Shown: positions 56,456 through 64,000 of the stretch, one piece after another
Layout: each line of letters opens with the position of its first letter
Numbering within the stretch: position 1 is the stretch's first letter
Assembly: GCA_032718865.1 (NCBI GenBank)
Contig: JALUTQ010000007.1
Coordinates: 124,001-188,000, forward strand
Origin: Tilletia caries
Taxonomy: Eukaryota; Basidiomycota; Exobasidiomycetes; Tilletiales; Tilletiaceae
Length of the DNA stretch: 64,000 nt
Direction of reading: 5' to 3'
The notes under the pieces: generated by a model
Told to the model about the DNA's origin: nothing
The model's input: only the letters and a program-made list of their open reading frames with translations
Database searches by the model: none
Translations under genes and position numbers: made by a program

Positions 56456-56467
56456 CTCCCACCTCTC
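56456..56467 (-). promoter_or_regulatory. Polypurine tract of the copia element
   Basis: GAGAGGTGGGAG directly before the 3' LTR, the expected plus-strand primer. It overlaps the stop codon region of pol. Confidence 0.75.
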
Positions 56468-59400
56468 AGTGACCGTGAGCATTTGCTCCCTCGCCGTCTG
56501 CAGGTGGTGGTTCGATCTGTAATCGTAATCGTGCATCATGAAGTCGTGAACCGGTGAACGGCTTCGTGCAGACGTCCGAAGGATTCTCCTTCGTGTCCAC
56601 TCGCTCCACCGTGAGCTTCCCCATTTCCACCGACTCGCGAACGGCGCGATAGAGCACGTCGATGTGCTTCGTCCGTCGATGGTCGTGAGGGTTGGTCGCT
56701 AGTGATCGGCAGCCTTCATTATCGGTGAAAAGCTTGACCGCACCGCCGGGCCAGAGACCGAGCTCGCCGAGGAGTGTTTTTGATCCAAAGGCCTTCTCGC
56801 AATCCCTCGCAGAGGGCCATGTACTCGGCCTCAGTGGTGCTCAAAGCCACCGTGGGCTGAAGCCGAGAGGACCAAGTCACCGGGTTGCCGAACAAGTAGT
56901 AGACGAATCCCGTCGTGCTTCTCCTTGTGTCGACATCGTTCGCGTAGTCGGCATCGCAAAAGCCGACCAGCGGGGCGTCAGGATTCCTGCCGGCGCGATA
57001 CGTGAGCTTGTGATCCGCCGTCTTCCGCAGGTACCGAAAAGCTTGCGTGGTGAGCGCAAAGTGCTCTTCGGTGGGTGCTGACTGAAATCGGCCGAGGGCA
57101 TTGGCCGTGAAGATGAGGTCGGCACGAGTTGTTGCTGCTATCCACTTGAGGCACCCCACACGCTGCGCATATGCGCGCGTCAAATCGGGATCGATCTCCG
57201 AAAGCTCCGTTGCGCGCATCGGCAGCTTCGGAGGCGTCGGCATCTTGCTAAGGTTGTCCCCGGAGTTGACGCGGAGCTGGGGTTTTGCGGACTCCGTACT
57301 CCTCCGACGGAGGGCTCCGCCGGAGGCGGAGCGCGGAGCTCACTTTTGAGAGATTTTTGACCTTAAAAAAAGCACGGAGTCCGCCTGGAGGACTCCGCCG
57401 GAATTTACGCGGAGCGCGGAGCCCAATCCTGGGCCCACTAGTCAAAAGTACGGAGCGCGGAGTCGTCAAAATTGTGCGAAAATTCCGGCGGAATTTCCGC
57501 GGAATTCCGTCGGAGCTGTGAGGTCACGTGATCGTCGAAAATAGGGGTCACGTGACCTTATTTTTGGGTGCGCTCCGCCGGAATTCCGTCCAAGTTCCGC
57601 GGAAATGTGCGGAATTCCGAGAAAATAGGCATCGCCGAGACACGCGCAGGAGATAAAACAGGCATCATCATCCGTTGAGAGCTTCAGAATAGCACTGGAG
57701 TCAATACCGCAACAATGTCGGATGGTGAATGTATAGCTCTGATTGTGTTAGAGTCATTCTGAGAGCAAATTATACCACCACTGCGCTCCGACGGAATTCC
57801 GCGGAATTCCGAGCTCCGCATACACGGAGCACGGAGGAGCATTATGAAAACGCACAGAAAAAAACGCGGAGCGCGGAGCTGGGATTTCAACTTTTTGTAT
57901 AATTCCGTCGGAACGCGGAGCTGAGTTTTTTCAGCTCTGTCTTAGTCTGCGGAGGCGGAGCTCGCCTCAAAAAGTCAAAATTCCGGCGGAATTTGGAAGT
58001 GCGGAGGCGGAGCCCTCCGCGTTACTCCGGGGACAACCTTACATCTTGCTACCGAATTCCTTCGAGAGGCCAAAACGAGCAAGAGCCGCTTCAATATATG
58101 CCGTCTGTGAGAGTGTCGCTGTGCCTGCCTCAAAATCGCGCTCGATCTTGATGCCGAGGAAGTGACGAACCTCGCCGCCGTCGGTGACCTTGAACTTGGA
58201 CTTGAGGTAGGCCTTCTCCTGTTTCATTGTTGTGTGATCTGGAGCAAAAACAAGAATGTCGTCGACGTAGATGAGTATGATGACGAGACTCCCGTTCTTG
58301 AGTTTCCGAGAGTACACGCAATTCTCCGAGAAGCACCTGCTGTATCCTCGAGACGCCAAAGAATGGTGAAGCTTTGTGTTCCATGCGCGGCCTGCCTGCT
58401 TCAGTCCGTAGAGGGGCTTCAGCAGCTTCAGCACCCGATCGCTTTTTCTCGTAGCCGGGTGGCTGGCGCATGTAGATTTCCTCGTCAAGGTCGCCTTGGA
58501 GATACGCCGTCACGACGTCGAGCTGGTGGATGAGGAGCTTGTACTGGATTGCAATCGAGAGCAAGGTCCGCACCGTGTCGAGTCGTGCCGTGGGCGCAAA
58601 GGTCTCGGTGTAGTCTTGGCCGGGGATCTGCGAAAATCCCTGAGCTACTAGCCGAGCCTTGTGCCTGTCGGCGTTCCCATCCTCATTCAGCTTCAACTTG
58701 TAAACCCATCTGCACCCAATTGCCTGCCGATCCTTCGGCAGCGCCACCTCTACCCATGTACCAAATTGCTCCAAAGCAGCGAGCTGCTCCATCTCAGCTG
58801 CTTCCCATTGTGCCCAATCACCACGGCGCTGCGCCTCCTTGCGCGTGGCCGGTTCCAGCACCACGCCATCTGCGCTGGTGCGCAACTGCTCTGATCCCGA
58901 TGCCGAGAACGCAAAGGCGGACATGGCTAATGCGACGTTGCCGGAGGCCTTGCCCATGCGGGCGAGATGCCTCCGCTCCGCGCGCAGAGCGCGTTCGCTG
59001 AGCGCCTCTACCGGTCGGTCCTCGTCGAAAGCAGCTTCGTCCGGCTGTGCTGGCACGAACGAGTTGGCGGCGAAGGGAACTTGACGGGGGGGAAGTTTGG
59101 ACTCGCTTCGGGGGTGTCCCATATGAGCTGGAGCTCGTGCGGGGGCCGCTCGTCTTGCACCGGGGAGGCGAAGATGTCGTCCAGATTGAAGTGCTCGAGC
59201 TCGAAGGGGTCGGGACTGATTGTCCTGGCCCGTTCTTGAACCGGAGTCGAGGGCTGGGCGCGAGTGATGGTAGGGGCCGGCACACTTGCCTCCTCTTGTC
59301 CTGGGGGAGAAACAAGCTGCTCTGTGGTATCAGCAGCTGATGCTCCCACCGATCTTTGGACCTCAACGCCTACCTCAACGTGTGCCTGCTCCACAGGCTC

Positions 59401-61056
59401 CTCGCCTGCGACCAGCTCCCAAGCAACCTCTGTTGGCTCCGCCGCTACTCCATGCTTCATGTTGCTGAGTAGCTCGTCCCAATACAAGCGATCCTCATCG
59501 AAGCGCACATCCCTGGAGTATTGAATGGGTTTGGTGGTGTTGGTTGGCGTCCAGATTTGCCACGCCTTGTGGATGTCGGAGTAACCGATGAACATTCCGC
59601 GAACAGCTCGAGCCGACAACGTCTTGCCAGCAGTCCGCTGTGCGGGATGCACTTTCAGCCACGCCACACATCCCCACACCCGCAGCATCGAGAGATCCGG
59701 ATCCTTGCCAGTCCACTTCCTCTCTGGCATGTCGTTCTCGATGGCGGTGTTCGGAGTTCGATTGAGCTGGTACACTGCTGCTGTGACCGCCAGTGGCCAC
59801 CAAGCCAGGTCCGCGCGGGCTGCCATGAGCATAGCGCGGGCCCTGTCCTGCAGTGTTCTGTTGGCTCGCTCGACCACTCCGTTTTGCATGCTCGAGTATG
59901 GTGCCGTGAGCTGCCTTGCAATGCCTTCTGTATTGCACCATTCCTCGCATGCCTTTGACCCGAACTCCCCGCCTCCGTCCGTCCTTAGCTTCTTGACGCT
60001 TCGCTCCTGCTGCACGCTCTCGCGCTTTGCCCACACCTTGAGCTGGGAGAAAGCGTCCGACTTGCGGACCAGTGGGATGGCCCAGTATTTGCGCGAGTAG
60101 TCGTCCACTATGGTGAGGACGTAGAGGGGTGCGCCGGGGGTGACCGTGTCCGTGGGACGAACCGGTCCGACCAGGTCTGCGTGAACAAGATCCAGGGCAC
60201 TCGTTGCCCGGTTGGTGGAGCTGTAAAACGGAAGCCTGGCCATCTTGGCTTCGACACAGGTATCGCAAACCTGCGTGTCCTTGAAGAAAGCCGAGACCGA
60301 CTTTGGGGTGATCCCCACCTCCGCGACCTTCGCGAAGGACCTCATGGCAAAGCGACCTGGGTGACCAAGTCGACGATGCCATCTGAGGATGAGACCGCGC
60401 ACGCCGCCGATTGCCTCGGGCGCACGTCTCTTTTGACCGTCGGACGAGCCAGCAGGAGGCGTAATCGCACCCTGTGCGACCTGCTGTGGTATGTCGTCCT
60501 GTCGTCGGCCGGCGACAGATTGCGACGCTGTTGTGGTTGAGCCGACCGACTCATCGAGGTGAATAGGGCGCGATCCATCGTTCACCCGGTGCCCGAGAAG
60601 CGCCATGGCAATCGGGCTGCTCGAACTGTTGATATCAGACACCACTGTGGTGATACCCGCCTCTGTGTCCATCGATGCATGCAGCAGATTTCCATTCTTA
60701 TCAGCAATGGTAGCACCCTTCTTCCCGAAGGTTACTGTGAGCCCCAGTCGCTGCAACGCCGGTACCGAGAGGAGGCAAACCTTGAGCTCGGGAACCAGCA
60801 AGACATCGGAAAGCTGTGCCGTCTCGATGGATTGACCGTGCCAGACAGTGAGATTGACGCTTCCACTGCCATGGACTTTGAGAAGCGATCCGTCCGCAAC
60901 TTGGACGGCCGCTATCGATGCCGGCCGCACGATGTTTACGAGTATGGACTCGTCGGGAGTCATATGATGACTGGCTCCCGAGTCCAACACCCATATTCGG
61001 CGGCGGCGCTTCAGGGATGGTCCAACGCACAAGGCGCGAGCCACCCCTGCCTCTTC
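56466..61056 (-). pseudogene. copia pol (protease, integrase, RT, RNase H), disrupted
   Basis: Starts in frame just after the gag UAG. Protease: VLDSGASHHMTPDES. Integrase zinc region: WHRRLGHPGRFAMRSF with CDTCVEAKMARLPF. Integrase core: VDDYSRKYWAIPLV, LRTDGGGEFGSKACEEW, YSSMQNGVVERANRTLQDRA (D, D, E). RT: IGCRWVYKLKLNEDG, RLVAQGFSQIPGQDYTETFA, KPLYGLKQAGRAW and LVIILIYVDDILVFA (YVDD). RNase H: GRNPDAPLVGFCDADYANDV, STTEAEYMALCEGL, HIDVLYRAVRESVEMGK. One-base slips lie at a C7 run (G7 on plus, 59086-59092), an A5 run (T5, 58443-58447) and another A5 run (T5, 56777-56781). The MITE at 57249-58041 splits RT from RNase H. The catalytic residues themselves are kept. Confidence 0.9.
57249..58041. 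mobile_element. hAT-like MITE, TAAGG family, inside copia pol
   Basis: A perfect 18-base inverted pair TAAGGTTGTCCCCGGAGT encloses 793 bp. The 8-base duplication CATCTTGC is at 57241-57248 and 58042-58049. The interior is rich in GCGGAGC and GGAATTCCG motifs. The insert plus duplication is 801 bp (3n), but its first codon in pol frame is a stop. It arrived after the copia element. Confidence 0.9.
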
Positions 61057-62187
61057 CTATTGACCAGATCCACCACTGGGCGGGGGATAAGGGCAGTCGG
61101 CCACTTTGTGCCCCTTGATGTCGCATCGGAAGCATTTGACGTCATTGTTGGGCGACTTCTTCTGGCTGTTCTGACCGTATTTGCCTTTCTTGTTGTCCTT
61201 GGCGCGGGCCGGCTTCTGATTCTGGAAGACCGCGAGCGCAGTCGCATGCTGCGCAGCCGCTTCCACTCCGTGAAGGCGAGTCTCCTCAGTGATCAAAGCC
61301 TGAACAACCGACTCAAAGGTACGGCCAGTGACGCCGGAGTCCATTGAGTGCTGAGTGCTGACGAAGGGGCCGTACTTGGCGTCCAAGGCGTCCAGAAGGT
61401 AAACCCGTTTTCGACCGTCCGTAAGGATCATCTCAGCGCCGTACGCCCGAGTGAAGAGACCGTCCAGACGTGCGATGAGCTTCGCGCAGGTCTCGCCGTT
61501 CTGCTTGATGGTCATCAAGTCACGGGTGACCTGGTTCTGCGAAGCCTCATCGGTGCGCTCGATGGGAGACCGCAGCTTGTCGTAGATCGCCGAACCACGC
61601 TTCTCTCGTGTCTTGCCGGTGACGAACGAGGTGATGCTGGCGGCCACCGGCTCCGAGAGACTTTGCCAGACGAGTGTGCCGAGTGCCACATCGAGCTCGT
61701 ATGAGTACTCGGGATCGCTGGCCGTGATTTCGCCAAGGAGTGTCTCTTCAGCGAACGCGACATTCTGGATGAGGAGAAGGACAGCTCCCTTCCACGTTCC
61801 CCAGTTCTCGGCGCCCCGGAGCTTGACCACCGTCCCAATGCTTCGCATCGGGGTCTCGAGGGGTCCGCGACGGTACGACCGTTCCGTATCGACGGCAGAC
61901 GCCGGGGCCGAAAGGTTGGGGCGGGCTTGAATATTGAGCTTGGCCGATGGGGGCATGTGAGTGCCAGCTTGGGAGGAAGAGTGACCAGACGGGCTCAGCT
62001 GAGCCTGAGCCTCGTCAACGCTCATGCCTTGGAATGCCGCATGCATCCGAACGTAGGATTGGTACTCGGCGGCGGAAAGAGAATGGGCTCGGCCGGCTCC
62101 GACGTCCGCTCGTGCGCCTGTGTCCGGGAGGCTGCGTGATTCCGTGCCTTGTTCCATGTTGTCGTCAATGAGAGTATCTGGGCTCAT
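61057..62187 (-). CDS. copia gag
   Basis: Capsid and nucleocapsid protein of 376 residues. It starts MSPDTLIDDNMEQG at 62187, only a few bases after the 5' LTR and within the primer-binding site. Middle: VVKLRGAENWGTWKGAVLLL, the usual copia gag (UBN2-like) block, and LDALDAKYGPFVSTQHS. C-terminus: basic stretch KPARAKDNKKGKYGQNSQKK, then the zinc knuckle CFRCDIKGHKVADC (C-x2-C-x4-H-x4-C). It ends in a UAG codon after SGGSGQ, with pol continuing in the same frame. Confidence 0.9.
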   Translation of the reverse strand: MSPDTLIDDNMEQGTESRSLPDTGARADVGAGRAHSLSAAEYQSYVRMHAAFQGMSVDEAQAQLSPSGHSSSQAGTHMPPSAKLNIQARPNLSAPASAVDTERSYRRGPLETPMRSIGTVVKLRGAENWGTWKGAVLLLIQNVAFAEETLLGEITASDPEYSYELDVALGTLVWQSLSEPVAASITSFVTGKTREKRGSAIYDKLRSPIERTDEASQNQVTRDLMTIKQNGETCAKLIARLDGLFTRAYGAEMILTDGRKRVYLLDALDAKYGPFVSTQHSMDSGVTGRTFESVVQALITEETRLHGVEAAAQHATALAVFQNQKPARAKDNKKGKYGQNSQKKSPNNDVKCFRCDIKGHKVADCPYPPPSGGSGQ

Positions 62188-62191
62188 AACC
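62176..62191 (-). promoter_or_regulatory. Primer-binding site resembling initiator tRNA-Met anticodon arm
   Basis: Directly after the 5' LTR the element reads GGTTATGAGCCCAG, complementary to the anticodon arm of initiator tRNA-Met (GGGCTCATAACC). Drosophila copia and yeast Ty5 prime from an internal cut of that tRNA. The gag ATG lies inside the site. Confidence 0.75.
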
Positions 62192-62473
62192 AGTTGTGAA
62201 ACGACGGAGCTAAGGTCAGCTCAACGTCGGCTGTGACCCGAAGGGCGTAGTCACTGCCACTCACCGTTTGGACGGGAGGTTTCTTTGATGCTCTGGCTTG
62301 ACAACTCGTTGGTTCAGTAGATCTCGCGTTGGATTGATGGTAGTAAGAGAAGACAAAGAAAGAGTGTGGTGCGTGGGAAGAACTACTGGAATGAGACGGG
62401 CCTGAGACTCAGGAGACTGCTAATGAGGGGATGACCGCCAGGGAAAGGGAAGACCCGGAGCCGTCTATCAACA
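62192..62473 (-). repeat. 5' LTR of the copia element
   Basis: 282 bp, same as the 3' LTR as far as I compared. It should hold the promoter and RNA start of the element. Confidence 0.9.
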
Positions 62474-62895
62474 ATTTCGACACTCGACAGACGACAACCA
62501 ACACCGCCAGCCTTTCTTCACGCTTCCATCGAAGCCCGACAAGCATCATGCGAATTGAACAATCCCCCTCGATTTCTTTTTAACCGCTCTCTGCTCACCA
62601 AGGTTCAAGTTAATGATGCTCACCGCTGTTTTGCTTTTTCTTGCTTAACCTGATGGCTGATACCACTTACCCATACCAGTCTCTGCTTTGTTCCCATTCT
62701 GAGTCCGGCCCAGCAGTCAGCACTCCCGAATTGTCATCCAAGGTGAGCCTCGTGTTTATACGCGCATCTGCATCAGGTGCTCCGGGTTAGGTCCTTACTC
62801 ACCCATTCGTTTTTCAGCTCTCTGCTCTTATGAATCCAGTCGACGTCGTCAAGATGAGTAGACTGACTTTCCTCACTCACCATGCCCCATCGGTG
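62474..62895. repeat. Repeat X, second copy, right part
   Basis: Begins with ATTTC (62474-62478), the right copy of the target duplication, and matches 4549-4971 with about four base differences. Ends at CCCCATCGG. Confidence 0.85.
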
Positions 62896-63118
62896 TAAGG
62901 ATTATGGTCGAGTGTGCTGATCACTCGCAGCCACTCTACCATATCCTACAATTATACAAGATTACTACTTCTCACATATCCTATTAGTCTTCCTCAATGT
63001 TCATACTAGTGTGGGCATCAATGATGAATTGTTGTTGCGCCTTCACTTTGTGAATAGTGGGTTTGAGCATGGTGGTGTATAATGACCAACTGGTTATTGC
63101 TTCCAACTTATGACTGCA

Positions 63119-63190
63119 TAGTCTAGTTGGTATTATGGTTGACTAAAATTTGTGTCGACAAAAGGTCGTGTGTTCGAATCCTTTTGTCGG
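63119..63190 (+). other. tRNA-derived segment
   Basis: A-box TAGTCTAGTTGG (63119-63130) and B-box GTTCGAATCC (63172-63181) stand ~40 bases apart, as in a tRNA gene. The arms do not fold as a tRNA; instead GACAAAAGG and CCTTTTGTC form one hairpin around the B-box. A pol III promoter of a SINE or a dead tRNA is likely. Confidence 0.45.
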
Positions 63191-63745
63191 AGACTTTTTG
63201 GTTATCAATTCTTTTTGCCTCACGTTTATTTCCTCACTCACCACTCACTAGCCGCTATTTCCGGCGACGCGCGTCGAGCGTCCGTGCACCACCCGCACGT
63301 AACCTGCAGGGCGCAATGCCGCAATCACCGTTTCATCTCCTTTCACTGACTTGCCCCTATCTCTAACTCCGTCTCCCGTGCACCACCCGCACGGTAGCCG
63401 TATGGCGCAATCACCACTTCACCGCTTCATCCCCTCTCACTCTCTGTCTGCCACTCTGGCTCTCTCGACTCCCCCATTCCCTTTTGCTGCTTCTTGACTC
63501 AAGCTCTCCCAGTCTCTCTGTTTAAAGTCATCAATATGTCCCGATGACTCTGTTTGTAATCAAGTTGTGCCAAGAGGAGTGACTGGGTTTTGACTCATGG
63601 ATGCTTAATGGTGACTGTGCGACTTGACGTGGCTGTGACTTACTCGAGTCACCAGCACTCAAACGCGCTCTCGCCACACAACATCTCTGCAGCTCGCACT
63701 GCACAGTGTGCTGTGCACTGCTGCGCACCAGGGAAGCCTGAAAGG

Positions 63746-63752
63746 TATAAAA
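63746..63752 (+). promoter_or_regulatory. TATA box (TATAAAA)
   Basis: AGGTATAAAAGG in an otherwise GC-rich stretch, followed by pyrimidine-rich sequence. A good TATA box for a transcript running to the right, out of the window. The gene or LTR it serves is not visible. Confidence 0.45.
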
Positions 63753-64000
63753 GGAGCGCCCCTCTCGCCCTTTCCTCCCTTTCTGTCCCCCCAGCTCTAT
63801 ACTTTCACACACCTTGACACCTAACTTGGCAATCACATAACATTGCAGAGTTAAGTCAAACGTGTGAAGTCTGAGTCTCATCAAGTTTCAACAATTAGTC
63901 TCATACACTTTATTACTTTTTATACACCACACCTCCTGTAGGACTACTAACATCTAGATCAGTGATCAACCCAGTAGACATAGGCCAAAGTTCTAGCAGC

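Larger units (their letters stand above)
56174..62473 (-). mobile_element. Ty1/copia LTR retrotransposon, 6.3 kb
   Basis: Two 282 bp LTRs that look identical (56174-56455 and 62192-62473), a 5-base target duplication ATTTC, a primer site, a polypurine tract, and gag and pol in the copia order (protease, integrase, RT, RNase H). It is inserted in repeat X at a point that is unoccupied in the copy at 4266. Identical LTRs indicate a recent insertion. Pol is broken by a later MITE and by three one-base slips. Confidence 0.93.
62896..64000. other. Right edge of window, no protein gene seen
   Basis: Holds the tRNA-like segment and TATA box listed separately, plus two copies of a CGTGCACCACCCGCACG motif (about 63281 and 63379). 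Frames are short and low complexity. Confidence 0.5.

Overview
The window is nuclear DNA of a basidiomycete fungus. Genes on both strands carry many short GT-AG introns. The conserved genes have fungal or basidiomycete character: a Fuz7/Ste7-type MAPKK, ERG4 sterol reductase, a Cho2-type methyltransferase and a fungal DUF6604 protein. The transposon set (DIRS/Ngaro-like, Plavaka/CACTA, Tc1/mariner, Ty1/copia) also fits. A smut-like relative (Ustilaginomycotina) is my guess, but the sequence does not fix the species.

Layout. 1-5.4 kb: a partial DUF6604 gene, a five-exon PPIL1-type cyclophilin, a secreted/type I membrane protein, an intact ~0.7 kb repeat (called X here) and a malate dehydrogenase relic. 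7.8-13.1 kb: a DIRS/Ngaro-like tyrosine-recombinase retrotransposon (gag, RT-RNase H, recombinase) on the minus strand. 13.5-19.4 kb: VPS4, whose start codon appears to be split by an intron, and a shortened CHO2-like gene that runs straight into a ~1 kb AT-rich piece of mitochondrial DNA containing LSU rRNA sequence. 21.5-28.8 kb: a nest of transposons. An outer pogo-like terminal-inverted-repeat shell holds a MULE-type MITE, a 4.1 kb two-gene Tc1/mariner element, a further inverted-repeat element, a small MITE and a 779 bp near-perfect palindrome. 29-43.5 kb: a decayed region with UTP25 and MRE11 relics, a duplicated repeat, a hAT-like MITE, a frameshifted unknown gene, a frameshifted Plavaka transposase and an inverted array of ~20 bp repeats. 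44-55.7 kb: a dense housekeeping block: ERG4, the MAPKK, a mitochondrial carrier, SmE and PRP3. 55.9-62.9 kb: a second copy of X, split by a 6.3 kb copia retrotransposon, itself hit by a hAT-like MITE. The last kilobase holds a tRNA-like segment and a TATA box.

Functional links. PRP3 and SmE, which are convergent, and the PPIL1-type cyclophilin all belong to the spliceosome. ERG4 and the CHO2-like protein act in membrane lipid synthesis. VPS4 acts in ESCRT disassembly. I see no metabolic cluster. The strongest signals are in the mobile DNA, where target-site duplications and an undisturbed copy of X fix the order of several insertions. Exon borders were read by eye from splice signals and family similarity and have not been checked against transcripts.
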